Of a stretch of DNA of 64,000 bases, positions 15,398 through 23,677 are shown piece after piece. A program made the translations under genes and the position numbers. The notes under the pieces were generated by a model, which saw nothing but the letters and a program-made list of their open reading frames with translations, had not been told where the DNA came from and searched no databases. Origin of the DNA: a virus; the IMG/VR virus record IMGVR_UViG_3300033146_005950, positions 1 to 64,000 of that record, one strand, 5' to 3'. The first letter of the stretch is position 1. The number at the start of each line of letters is the position of its first letter.

Positions 15398-16366
15398 TTA
15401 TATATTAATGTTTTTAATTTCCATACCCGGAACCATATCTTTAACATAAACATACACTCCGTTCATATCCATTAATTTATGTTTGTCAGACACAACATAT
15501 TTGTTTCCGTCTTCAAATTCAATTTCATAACATTCAGGAAAACCGTCTTCAATTGTATCAGGATCCCAAACCGCGGTAACTTTTTGCTCACCTTGCAATG
15601 TTTTAACTTTATCGTCAACTGTCATATTTTGAATTTCTTTTAAAGAGCCATCTGCCATTATAATCTTAGTTCCTTCAATTACACAACCAGAAGAAACAAC
15701 CTGTCGTGAAAACATTTCCATTGTGGCATATGTATGAGCAATTACGTGCATTGGAATTCCAAGCATTTTAACTTTTGAAGTAACAATTCTGAAAAATGAT
15801 TTAACAGCTTTTGCCCTGGTCATATCCACGGTTAGCTTTCCGTCAATTGAATCTTGTGTTTCTTTATTACTTGCTAATTGGCCAATTGAGTCAATTAATA
15901 TAAAGACTTTAGGTTTATCAGCTTTTTTAGATTTTTTAAATGCTGCTTTATATTCATCATAAATTGCTTCAATTTGTTTTGAAGATTCGTGTTTAAGTTC
16001 TTCAACAGTTGTAATTGGAATATGAATAATTCTATCTAATTTATCTTGAATATGTGGGAACTGTTTTAAATAATCTTCAGTAATACCATATTCTGAATCA
16101 TAAAACAAACAAACTCCATCTTCTGCATTTTTGAAGAAAGCATCAAGAGCATTCAGCGCGTACATTGATTTAAAATGTTTTGAAGGTCCTGCCCAAACAG
16201 TCACGCCGCTTTGATAACCTTTATCCATTGAACCGCTAAATGCAACATTTAACATTGGAATATCTGACGGAAAATGTACTTCTGAATTATCAGTAACAAA
16301 ACTATCGTTTATTGTTCTGGCAAATGGAGTTGAAGTATTTTTTAATAAAGTATTTAATACAGACAT
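15398..16366 (-). CDS. uvsX: N-terminal part of UvsX recombinase + split intein N-part
   Basis: Residues 1-227 are the N-terminal RecA-like core: Walker A GPSKHFKS (about 60-67), Walker B VFILIDS (about 154-160), and the segment ending FSRQVVSSG. Cys228 then starts an intein N-part of 95 residues (CVIEGTKIIMADGS..., block B VSDKHKLMD) with no endonuclease domain. The gene stops 12 bases before the endonuclease gene. The spliced junction would be VVSSG-TGTTYA, in the conserved GGTG region of UvsX. UvsX catalyses strand invasion and recombination-dependent replication. AAAGGAG precedes the start, and dyad element C lies upstream. Confidence 0.93.
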   Translation of the reverse strand: MSVLNTLLKNTSTPFARTINDSFVTDNSEVHFPSDIPMLNVAFSGSMDKGYQSGVTVWAGPSKHFKSMYALNALDAFFKNAEDGVCLFYDSEYGITEDYLKQFPHIQDKLDRIIHIPITTVEELKHESSKQIEAIYDEYKAAFKKSKKADKPKVFILIDSIGQLASNKETQDSIDGKLTVDMTRAKAVKSFFRIVTSKVKMLGIPMHVIAHTYATMEMFSRQVVSSGCVIEGTKIIMADGSLKEIQNMTVDDKVKTLQGEQKVTAVWDPDTIEDGFPECYEIEFEDGNKYVVSDKHKLMDMNGVYVYVKDMVPGMEIKNINI

Positions 16367-16423
16367 ATTTTTGTTTCTCCTTTTTTATTATTGTTTTTTA
16401 ATTTTTCATAATATTAATATATA

Positions 16424-16445
16424 ATTTTATTTTTCAAAATAAAAT
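16424..16445 (-). promoter_or_regulatory. 22-bp dyad element C (middle-promoter-like)
   Basis: A perfect inverted repeat ATTTTATTTT-TC-AAAATAAAAT with the conserved TTATATATT on its downstream side (minus strand), about 60 bp before the uvsX-N start and directly after the terminator of the resolvase gene. Confidence 0.6.
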
Positions 16446-16450
16446 AGCAA

Positions 16451-16478
16451 AATGAAAATAATTTAAATATTTTCATTT
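16451..16478 (-). terminator. intrinsic terminator after the RuvC-like gene
   Basis: A perfect 10-bp stem (AATGAAAATA / TATTTTCATT) with an 8-base loop is followed on the minus strand by a T-rich run that merges with dyad element C. It lies about 130 bp after the resolvase stop. Confidence 0.55.
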
Positions 16479-16604
16479 ATTTTAAAGTCATTCTAAAGCT
16501 CATTTAAAGCTATCCAAATAAAAGTCGTATTATAATATTGTGAATATATCAAATCATCAAAAACTATCTCAGATTCTTCTTCTACTTAAATCTTACTATG
16601 TTTT

Positions 16605-17312
16605 TTATGATTTTCCACCAAATACAAAATCTCTTTCGGCGTAGCCAGGTTCTTGTTTTTTTCTGTTCTTTTTCTTTTTTGGCGGGGCAAAGACTTCCTG
16701 TATATATTGTTCTTCTGTTTCAATATTGATTAAATTATTTCTAATTTTTAATTCAAATAAACCTAACTCAAATATTGCGAAAGCATCTATTATATTATCA
16801 ATTGGGTTGCCTGACTTTTTATCAACAACAGATGGCAAAAATCTCAAATCAGGTTTATATAACGATTTATTATTATTGTAAGCAATTTCCATTTTAATTT
16901 TATCAGCATTACCTTTTCCACTGAAAAACTTTTTAATTGAAGGAACTGAGTATAATCTAAATGGAATTGAATTATTAAACAAAAGTCTTTTGATTAAACC
17001 GGTTGACTCTGCAATAGAAAATACTTGGCCAACTGCTGCAAAAGCATAATCTTCAATAAAACCATAATCATATTTAATATTATCAAAATCAGCCCATTTT
17101 TCAAATTCTTCATTCATAAATACAATTTTGTTATATTGATGATTAAAGTCTTTATTATTATAATATATTACATTTACAGCTCCACTTGCTGCAAATCGTT
17201 TTGAAGAAGTAAAAGTAAGCATTTGAATATCTTCTACTTCAAATGAATTATTAAGTCTTGCTTTTACAAACCCGGGAGAAGAAATTGAATTATCAATTGT
17301 AATAATGTTCAT
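16605..17312 (-). CDS. RuvC-like Holliday junction resolvase
   Basis: The start is the ATG at 17312 (MNIITIDNSISSPGF), 7 bases after GGAGG; an upstream in-frame start lies in the mobile-element fragment. The 235-residue protein has the RNase H/RuvC pattern: Asp7 in strand one (IITIDNS), Glu87 after a hydrophobic strand (GFIEDYAFA), and the C-terminal acidic helix (DNIIDAFAI, 172-180). The end is very basic (PPKKKKNRKKQ). It probably resolves branched DNA before packaging, the role of endonuclease VII in T4. It lies directly upstream of the recombinase genes. Confidence 0.75.
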   Translation of the reverse strand: MNIITIDNSISSPGFVKARLNNSFEVEDIQMLTFTSSKRFAASGAVNVIYYNNKDFNHQYNKIVFMNEEFEKWADFDNIKYDYGFIEDYAFAAVGQVFSIAESTGLIKRLLFNNSIPFRLYSVPSIKKFFSGKGNADKIKMEIAYNNNKSLYKPDLRFLPSVVDKKSGNPIDNIIDAFAIFELGLFELKIRNNLINIETEEQYIQEVFAPPKKKKNRKKQEPGYAERDFVFGGKS

Positions 17313-17333
17313 TTTATATACCTCCATTTTAAA

Positions 17334-17351
17334 GTGAACTAACACAACTCT
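17334..17351 (-). mobile_element. right-end fragment of an IS200/IS605-like element, copy 4
   Basis: The 18 bp on the minus strand read AGAGTTGTGTTAGTTCAC, identical to the right end of the copy at 50298-50348, but the other hairpin arm is absent. It looks like a solo remnant of the same family, located just before the ribosome binding site of the resolvase gene. Confidence 0.45.
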
Positions 17352-17477
17352 GTATAATTATAATTTATTATTTTTTTTTTTTTGAAAAATAGTGAGAATC
17401 TTCTAAGTCAAAAAATAAATAAAATTAGATTTAATTCCGTAACGGTTTTCGTTTAAAATTGAATCTTTACATCTTTG

Positions 17478-17620
17478 TTAGTAGCGACGAACCTTATTTT
17501 TGCCTTTACGCTACGAAAACTTGTTTTGATTATGAATGGATGGTAATTAATATACCTAATCAAAACACGGAGACCAAAAGCTCCGATAGCAAACCTAAAG
17601 TACGGATTGTGTTTGCAATC
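17478..17620 (+). ncRNA. candidate structured RNA (four adjacent stems)
   Basis: Consecutive stems can be drawn: GTAGCG (17481) with CGCTAC (17509), GTTTTGATTA (17523-17532) with TAATCAAAAC (17557-17566), CGGAG (17568) with CTCCG (17581), and GCAAAC (17589) with GTTTGC (17611). This patch and the following 100 bp are GC-richer than the other intergenic DNA in the window. The strand is not decided by the sequence. No known RNA family was recognised and no tRNA is present. Confidence 0.35.
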
Positions 17621-17781
17621 AAAACACACTTGATATTAGCAGTTGTATCATAAAGTTCTTTATATTTTAATATCTCGTAGGTCGGGGCATATGCCAAAAG
17701 CATATAGTAGTAGTCTGGGAGAAAGCAATTAATTAGTATTCATTTACCCTTATAGTGCTGAGTTTATAAAGACTGAATGAA

Positions 17782-17897
17782 CAAATTTCAAAACAAGTTT
17801 GAAATTTGAAAAATCAAAAACTCTTAAAAAACTTATATATTGTTGAAGTTTAAAAAAAACTTCAACAGAAATTGGAAGTTAAAAAACTTCCAATTTC
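17782..17897. repeat. three consecutive perfect hairpins
   Basis: Three stem-loops follow each other: CAAATTTCAAA / TTTGAAATTTG (17782-17808), TGTTGAAGTTT / AAACTTCAACA (17841-17867) and GAAATTGGAAGTT / AACTTCCAATTTC (17868-17897), with loops of 4-5 bases. The last two are separated by no bases. None is followed by a T run, so simple termination does not explain them. Protein binding, a replication origin or RNA structure are possible roles. Confidence 0.6.
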
Positions 17898-17974
17898 AAA
17901 ACAACGAAAGGAAAAAAAGACTGAATGAAAGAAATAAAAAACTATTTTTTTTTTAATTAGAGTACTATACTTAC

Positions 17975-18061
17975 TTCAACAGTTTAATTAAAAATTATCT
18001 TTTTTCAACAGTTTAATTAAAAATTATCTTTTTTCAACAGTTTAATTAAAAATTATCTTTC
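17975..18061 (+). repeat. three tandem 29-bp repeats (iteron-like)
   Basis: The unit beginning TTCAACAGTTTAATTAAAAA occurs three times at 17975, 18004 and 18033 with a 29-bp period and almost no differences. There are no spacers, so this is not a CRISPR array. The close head-to-tail arrangement in a non-coding region resembles iterons or operator arrays. Confidence 0.75.
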
Positions 18062-18603
18062 TTTTTATTTTCACAATTTTTTTTATAAAACCTTCCGTAA
18101 CCGAGTTCTTAATTTACTAAAAATTTCTTAATTTTTCCTAATTTTTCTTTAATTCAAAAATAATTTAAAAATAATTCAAAAATTTTAATTTTCTGGAGAT
18201 TTTTACTTGTTAAAATCTACAGAACTTGTTTTAGCTTTAGCTGAAACAATACAATAAAATAAAATAAAACTAAAATTATTTAAGACTTATAAATTTTAAT
18301 TTAAAATATTTCAATTCATATTTAAAATACAATTGTAGATAGTTCCAAATAAAATTGGAACTGAACCATTTTTTAAATCATCATACAGATGCTAAAAAAT
18401 TCTAAAGAATTTGCTTCTCTATATATAATATAATAAAGGTAGGAGAGCACATCCACCATCGCTTTTTAGCTATTATTAATCAACACATTAACATTTAAGA
18501 AATTTCTTGAAAACTTTTCTAAGCGATTTTCATTTTTTTCTTAAGTCTTCATAAAAATAACTAATATTTGGTAATTTGAAATTAAAAATTTTTTAGTTTC
18601 AAA

Positions 18604-18612
18604 AAATAAATA
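18604..18612 (+). promoter_or_regulatory. late-promoter-like AAATAAATA box
   Basis: The plus strand reads AAATAAATATAATT, matching the late-box consensus of this window (AAATAAATAtwwTw), about 60 bp before the plus-strand gene at 18670. Confidence 0.55.
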
Positions 18613-18669
18613 TAATTTAAATAAGATAAAAAAAAAATCAATAATTAAAAACATAGGACTTCGCAGATT

Positions 18670-18921
18670 ATGATTAGCCACATACCAATTTGGGCAGGTA
18701 AAGCAAATAAATGGCCAAAACCCCCTTTGTATAAAAATCATATTAATAATAGTAAGTTATTTATTGAACCTCCAACTGCAGTTTATTTAAATCATATTGA
18801 TAGTAATGAATTATTTGCTGAGCCAGAAACTGCAGTTTATTTAAATCATATTGATAGTAATGAATTATTTAAAGCACTTTCAACTTATAATTTTGAAATT
18901 GATAAAGATATTTTAACTTAG
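18670..18921 (+). CDS. small repeat protein, 83 aa
   Basis: The protein contains two perfect copies of AVYLNHIDSNELF (around residues 37-49 and 55-67) and a third degenerate copy (NHINNSKLF). At DNA level, 42 bp are repeated exactly with a 54-bp period (18775 and 18829). It is followed by the DUF2341-like gene on the same strand, and a late-type box lies upstream. The product may be a small virion protein; the family was not recognised. Confidence 0.55.
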   Translation: MISHIPIWAGKANKWPKPPLYKNHINNSKLFIEPPTAVYLNHIDSNELFAEPETAVYLNHIDSNELFKALSTYNFEIDKDILT

Positions 18922-18949
18922 TGAAAATAAAGGATATAAAAATAATATT

Positions 18950-20236
18950 ATGGCAGAATTAAATCATTTCCCGTTTTATTTTGAAATTACTGCGACTGAA
19001 AATTGCCCACAAAATTTTTGGGAAGATTGCCGTATCAAAAATATTACAAAAAGTAATATTAGATTTGAGGATATTAATGGAAATAATTTAGATAGGTATA
19101 TAATGCATTTTAATTCTGCAATTGGGTCAGAAAGACTTACTGCTTATATCAAAATGCCCCAAATAACAGACTCAACAAACACATCATTTAAAGTCGTTTT
19201 AGATAAAGACGCTTCATTGACTTCATTAAAATCTGCGACTTATTATATGCCTGCTTACAATACAACATATTCAAATAAAGGAACCGACCATTCATTACGA
19301 TACCCAATTTTTGCAGGTGAAACGAACCCAGGAACTGCGTTAGGGTCTTCAAATCAAATTACATTAGATTCAAACACAAGCATTGTAATTGATGAAAGTA
19401 AAACAGGTTTAGATAAAGGCTATATTGAATTTACAGGTGCAGCATCAGATCCTTGTATAATTACAATATTCGATACTGATATTCATACAAGATTTATGCA
19501 CCCGGGAAATAGTTATTGGGATATTTTAGAATTTTCATTAAAAACACCAGCAACAATACCAGATAAATTTGAAATATTAAATTTTACAATTTCAAATACA
19601 ACTTCAAATGTTGCGCCTGATGCGAACACGAGGGCGGACGATTTTTCAGATCGCACAACGGGTACTAACACAGTTCTTGGAAGTATAATGTATATGAACA
19701 CTCCAACGAATGACGACCAATCAAAATTTGTATATACAAATGCTTATAATACTCCTAACAGTGATCATTTTTTTAAAAAAATATTCAATACAAATGACAC
19801 TTTAACTCCAAACACTTGGTATAATTTTAAAATGATAATGGGTAATGTTGGGGATAATTATAATATAAATTCTCTTAATAATGTTATAAGTAACAACAGT
19901 AATGCAGACTCTATTGCTTATCTTGATGACAGTTATCTTTCCAGAATTATTAATAATGATTCTTTTATCGGGAGAATAAATTTAGGAAGTTTGGACGGTA
20001 AAACATTTAATTATGACACCAATTATACAAGTATTGGAGACCACACAAAAGGAAATTGTCCAAATATAAAATTTTCAAATATAAATTTACAAACTATAAT
20101 GTTTGAAACGGGCGGTAGTGCTGACTGGTATGATGAGGGGGATGTTGGCGCAGATAAAACAATTTATTCAACTGAACAAATAACAGCGATAAATAGAAAT
20201 ATTCAAAATAATGCAGATTATGTAATTGTTCTTTGA
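18950..20236 (+). CDS. virion or adhesin-like protein with DUF2341-like N-terminus
   Basis: The 428-residue protein starts behind AAAGGA. The first 110 residues (HFPFYFEITA, SNIRFEDINGNNLDRYI, LTAYIKMPQITDSTNTSF) follow the DUF2341 pattern of DxRF-type beta-sandwich domains. Two further beta-rich domains follow, including a GxxxWxIxEF-like central segment, which suggests a jelly-roll fold of the concanavalin type. It probably belongs to the virion surface (fibre or receptor-binding protein). It ends before a bidirectional terminator opposite the ligase gene. Confidence 0.5.
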   Translation: MAELNHFPFYFEITATENCPQNFWEDCRIKNITKSNIRFEDINGNNLDRYIMHFNSAIGSERLTAYIKMPQITDSTNTSFKVVLDKDASLTSLKSATYYMPAYNTTYSNKGTDHSLRYPIFAGETNPGTALGSSNQITLDSNTSIVIDESKTGLDKGYIEFTGAASDPCIITIFDTDIHTRFMHPGNSYWDILEFSLKTPATIPDKFEILNFTISNTTSNVAPDANTRADDFSDRTTGTNTVLGSIMYMNTPTNDDQSKFVYTNAYNTPNSDHFFKKIFNTNDTLTPNTWYNFKMIMGNVGDNYNINSLNNVISNNSNADSIAYLDDSYLSRIINNDSFIGRINLGSLDGKTFNYDTNYTSIGDHTKGNCPNIKFSNINLQTIMFETGGSADWYDEGDVGADKTIYSTEQITAINRNIQNNADYVIVL

Positions 20237-20250
20237 TTTAGAAAAGAAAA

Positions 20251-20285
20251 GAGGAGCAACTTTTTAAAATAAAAAGCCACTCCTC
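20251..20285. terminator. bidirectional intrinsic terminator
   Basis: The stem pairs GAGGAG with CTCCTC and CTTTTT with AAAAAG around an AAAAT loop. It lies between the converging DUF2341-like gene (plus) and DNA ligase gene (minus), and is A/T-rich on both sides. Confidence 0.65.
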
Positions 20286-20321
20286 CAATCCAACAAAACA
20301 AAACAAAAGAATTTTTTTTTT

Positions 20322-21746
20322 CTAACTAAGTCCTAAGACCATATTTTGATTTTCTTTAATTTGCTGCAATGTATCAGCAACATTTTTATCAGTTCTAATT
20401 TCATTAAAGCTTGGGTGCAATAAAGAATAATTCATATCAACATCGTGACTCAAACCACAGCTTTTTACTTCAATTATTTTACCGATATATTTTTCTTTAT
20501 TATTCCAAATTTCATCTCTTAAATCTTCTTTAATTCCACCAGGATCACTTTTCAATAAACCATCTTCACTTTCACAAATAAATGAACCGAGGCTTCCTTC
20601 ATATTTAGTTCCTTTATTTCCTTCATTAAAACCAATTATTTTCAAATCAACAGTAAGTTCTAATTTCATTTTAATTTGATAAACAGGTTTGCCATCTTTC
20701 CATAGTCCTGAATTTGATTTAAGAATTGCACCTTCTTCACCAGCTGCTAATAATTTTTTAAATTCTGTCATTGCTTCTTCAAAATTATTTACTATTTTAT
20801 AATTTATAAAAGAAATATTTTTTGTGTCAGCAACTGCAGTTTCTAATAAATTTCTTCTTTCTTCCCTAATTAATTTAAACTCTTCACCACTTCGATAATT
20901 TTCAAGCGGCACAAAGTCCCAAATAGTTGCAGTAATTCTTTTCTCTGCTTCAGTTATTGAAATTGAATTTGATTTTTTAAATTTTTCTTTATCTTTTTCT
21001 GTATTTATACCGTTTAATTCTTTTTCCCTAATCTGAGAAATTGCATTAATAATCCCATTTGCTTTATACCTATCAAAGCCTTTCACTAAAAGTTCTCCGT
21101 TTAAAACAACATTATCAAAAGGCAAATTATAAGCAATTTCAACTGCTTCTTTATAAAAATTAAAACCATTAAAATAGCTTTGTTTACCTGAGCGTGAAAA
21201 TATTTCAACTTCATTATTATTCACAATTATATTTGCATATCTTCCGTCCATTTTTGTGTTTAATTCTACACTATTTCCATTTTCAAATAGTTTTTTTGCT
21301 TTTTTCTCACTGTAAGAAACAGCGCCCATATAAGGAGTTGTTTTTATAAAGTTTTTTCCAAATGCTTTATTTATTGATTTAATGTTGCAACCAAATTTTA
21401 AGTTTCTATCAAAAATCGAGAAAATTAATTCTTGATAATCTTTATCTTTATTATTCAATAAACTTGACACTAAATCAAATAAATCATTACCAACGACTTC
21501 TCTATTATATGCTTTCTGTAATAATGATAAAATTGAAATATTAATTGTATTATCACCTTCAATATAATTCTTTCGTAGATAAGAACCGCTTATCCCAAAA
21601 TTGTATGTATTTGAATAAACTAATTTAATTATTTCAAAGTCTTCATCAGTCAGCTTATTTTTATAATTTGTTAAAATTTCAATTTTTGCAATTGAGCCTG
21701 GCTCATTTTTCATTTCATTTATCAATTTTATTAATACATTGCTCAT
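20322..21746 (-). CDS. lig: ATP-dependent DNA ligase (gp30-like)
   Basis: The product of 474 residues (T4 ligase is 487) has the ligase motif I TKMDGRYA with the nucleotide-binding Lys165, motif III NGELLV (about 216-221), motif IV EEGAILKS (about 345), motif V YQIKMKLE (about 362), and a C-terminal OB-fold (GSLGSFICES). It seals nicks using ATP and joins Okazaki fragments. The N-terminal helical domain is of normal length. The start has AAAGG. It is the last gene of the minus-strand group 24.1-20.3 kb. Confidence 0.9.
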   Translation of the reverse strand: MSNVLIKLINEMKNEPGSIAKIEILTNYKNKLTDEDFEIIKLVYSNTYNFGISGSYLRKNYIEGDNTINISILSLLQKAYNREVVGNDLFDLVSSLLNNKDKDYQELIFSIFDRNLKFGCNIKSINKAFGKNFIKTTPYMGAVSYSEKKAKKLFENGNSVELNTKMDGRYANIIVNNNEVEIFSRSGKQSYFNGFNFYKEAVEIAYNLPFDNVVLNGELLVKGFDRYKANGIINAISQIREKELNGINTEKDKEKFKKSNSISITEAEKRITATIWDFVPLENYRSGEEFKLIREERRNLLETAVADTKNISFINYKIVNNFEEAMTEFKKLLAAGEEGAILKSNSGLWKDGKPVYQIKMKLELTVDLKIIGFNEGNKGTKYEGSLGSFICESEDGLLKSDPGGIKEDLRDEIWNNKEKYIGKIIEVKSCGLSHDVDMNYSLLHPSFNEIRTDKNVADTLQQIKENQNMVLGLS

Positions 21747-21814
21747 TTTTCAAACCTTTTTAATATTTTACAATTACTTTATATTATCAGAAACGAAACA
21801 CCTCAGCAATTAGT

Positions 21815-22243
21815 TTAACCAAGTGCACCGTATTGTTTTTTAACAAACTTTTTAGCAGCTCTTAAATATGCTCTTGAATTATAAGCGCCAACAAGACCAA
21901 ATTTATCTTTAGGATATACTGTTTCTCCATACTCAGAGTCATCTTCTTCACGAACGTCAAATAAATGTACTAAAGTTTTATAATCTTTATTTGACAGACC
22001 GGTGATATTTTCGTATGCGAATTTATCAACAAGGTCGCCAAAATGCTGGTCAATATCAGCAGTTTCAACATTTCCATAATTTTCATCGATTAAATCAGCG
22101 AGATCATCAAGTTCAAAAAGACTATAGTTTTCCTTTTTAAACATCTTTTCTATGAAATTATAATAGTCGTCTTCAGTTGGGCGTTGAGATTTATTTATTG
22201 GCTCTTCAGTCATTTGGTTTAGTTCAGATTTTGTAAAATTCAT
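21815..22243 (-). CDS. hypothetical acidic protein, 142 aa
   Basis: The protein is helical and acidic in its first two thirds (ELDDLADLIDENYGNVETADIDQHFGDLVDKF) and basic at its end (RAAKKFVKKQYGALG). A good AAGGAT precedes the start. No family was recognised. It lies upstream of DNA ligase in the same orientation. Confidence 0.55.
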   Translation of the reverse strand: MNFTKSELNQMTEEPINKSQRPTEDDYYNFIEKMFKKENYSLFELDDLADLIDENYGNVETADIDQHFGDLVDKFAYENITGLSNKDYKTLVHLFDVREEDDSEYGETVYPKDKFGLVGAYNSRAYLRAAKKFVKKQYGALG

Positions 22244-22256
22244 TTTCTTATCCTTT

Positions 22257-22562
22257 TTAATATTTTATTTTTACTTTATCGCTTGTTAAAATATAAGTAA
22301 ACGATACATCAGGCACTTGGCCTTTTTTAAAAATTCCCCAACCAGTGCTTTTTGAGTCATCAAGATTATATTTTTTACAATCAAAAGCAGATGACCGTAC
22401 TAATTGTGCAAATTTATAATCTATATCGCTTGCTCCTCTATTTTCATTAAATTCTTTATTAAATTCTTCTAACCATTTTAATGTAGCGTCCGGGTACCCA
22501 TCATAATGTTTGTACAAAACAAAGTCACAATTTTCGATTAAAATATTTGCATTAGTGCTCAT
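22257..22562 (-). CDS. conserved phage protein with YKHYDGYPD motif
   Basis: The 101-residue protein contains YKHYDGYPDATLKWLEEF (about 17-34). The pattern Y-x-H-x-DGYP after an N-terminal beta strand is common in a widespread phage and bacterial family of unknown role. The C-terminal half is short for that family. The gene lies 2 bases after the stop of the upstream coiled-coil gene, so the two are probably cotranscribed. Confidence 0.55.
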   Translation of the reverse strand: MSTNANILIENCDFVLYKHYDGYPDATLKWLEEFNKEFNENRGASDIDYKFAQLVRSSAFDCKKYNLDDSKSTGWGIFKKGQVPDVSFTYILTSDKVKIKY

Positions 22563-22564
22563 TT

Positions 22565-23467
22565 TTAGTTTTCCCCTTCAATAAAAGACATAATTTTTAT
22601 TAGTTCATCAATTGATTTAACTTTAAGCGAAATATTTGCATTATATTCTTTATCTTCATTTTCATCAAAATCAAGATTTATATTCATTTTAGCTTGAGAT
22701 TTTTCGTTATTAATTTTAAAACTATATTCATCATAAGAAGAATATTCAGCACCCCTTTTATTAATGCGTCTGTATTTGCGTTCTGCATTGAAAATAACAT
22801 TACCCTCTTTACGATTTGCAAATTCTGATAATAAGCTTTTTCTATTTTTCTCATACATATTTTTCTTCATTTTCAGAATTTCATCATTATATTTATCCAC
22901 TGCTTTATTATAAAGAGTTTGAAGATTTTTGTATGTCCTAAAACACCTGCTAATATCATAACTTTCATAATTGCCGTCTTTAAAGTTGACAAAGTGGTTA
23001 TTAAATTTTAGCTTATAAGCAAACTGTTTTATTGTTATTTCTTTTTTATAATAATATTCTCTATCATATTCACCCTTTTCTATATTTTCTTTATACACTT
23101 CAATTATTTTATCATAAAGATTTTCCCAACCATTATCATTACCATAAGTTTCTTTTAACGCTTTTTTTACATTTATTTTTATATCTGACTCAAAATATCT
23201 GATCATAAAAGGATCTTGCATTGTAACATCTTGAATAATTTCAAAAACAACTTCAACACCATCAACAGTTTTCAGATGTTTTATATCTTCTTCTATTTTG
23301 TTATATTCCTTTTTCTTAATTTCATAATTTTTTTCTGCGTTTTCAATCTCTTTCTTAATTTTTGAATCTATATAATCATCAATTTTTTGTATTGCTTTGT
23401 TATAAGCAACTTTATTTACGTTTCTCATTTTTTCTACCATCTTGATTTCTTCTTTTGTAAGTTCCAT
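22565..23467 (-). CDS. coiled-coil protein of unknown function, 300 aa
   Basis: A Lys/Glu-rich N-terminal region (about 1-75) is likely a coiled coil, followed by a mixed domain with many Tyr and Lys residues and a beta-rich C-terminus (MNINLDFDENEDKEYNANIS). AAAGGAG precedes the start, and the second copy of the upstream cassette lies directly before it. No family was recognised. Confidence 0.6.
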   Translation of the reverse strand: MELTKEEIKMVEKMRNVNKVAYNKAIQKIDDYIDSKIKKEIENAEKNYEIKKKEYNKIEEDIKHLKTVDGVEVVFEIIQDVTMQDPFMIRYFESDIKINVKKALKETYGNDNGWENLYDKIIEVYKENIEKGEYDREYYYKKEITIKQFAYKLKFNNHFVNFKDGNYESYDISRCFRTYKNLQTLYNKAVDKYNDEILKMKKNMYEKNRKSLLSEFANRKEGNVIFNAERKYRRINKRGAEYSSYDEYSFKINNEKSQAKMNINLDFDENEDKEYNANISLKVKSIDELIKIMSFIEGEN

Positions 23468-23469
23468 TT

Positions 23470-23640
23470 GGTAACTCCTTTGTTTTGTTGTTTTGTTATA
23501 TTAATAATATATAACAAATTTTAAGTTAAATATGCTTTTTTATAAAGAAAAAGTGTAACTTATTATAAATCAATAAGTTACAAAATGAAATTTTTTTGTT
23601 TTATTTTTCTGTTTTTTATAAAGTATTAAAAATCAATGGT
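23470..23640 (-). promoter_or_regulatory. repeated upstream cassette, copy 2 (terminator + promoter-like)
   Basis: Nearly identical to the cassettes at 2385-2553 and 43590-43772. It has the hairpin GTAACTTATT / AATAAGTTAC (about 23573-23600) and the TATATATTATTAATATAAC block that is the likely promoter. With copy 3 it also shares the downstream AAACTTATAAACCATTGATT stretch. Confidence 0.6.
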
Positions 23641-23677
23641 TTATAAGTTTACATAAAGATTTGATATTAGCTAATTT

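Larger units (their letters stand above)
17352..18603. other. 1.25-kb non-coding region at the switch from minus- to plus-strand genes
   Basis: No convincing gene is found here on either strand. The divergent genes on either side mean both transcription units start near here. The region contains a block of four neighbouring stems (17478-17620), three strong consecutive hairpins flanked by a 14-bp direct repeat AAAGACTGAATGAA (17768-17781 and 17916-17929), three 29-bp tandem repeats (17975-18061), and smaller hairpins at 18216-18242, 18341-18362 and 18397-18412. A tiny frame of 11 codons at about 17924-17959 may be a leader peptide. A replication origin or a structured RNA are the main candidates. 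Confidence 0.6.

Noticed and set aside
17459-17653. 64-codon plus-strand open frame in the non-coding region
   Set aside because: It overlaps several stems that explain the sequence better, lacks a ribosome binding site, and its composition is atypical for this genome.
17975-18061. CRISPR-like array
   Set aside because: The 29-bp repeats are head to tail with no spacers, and no cas genes are present.
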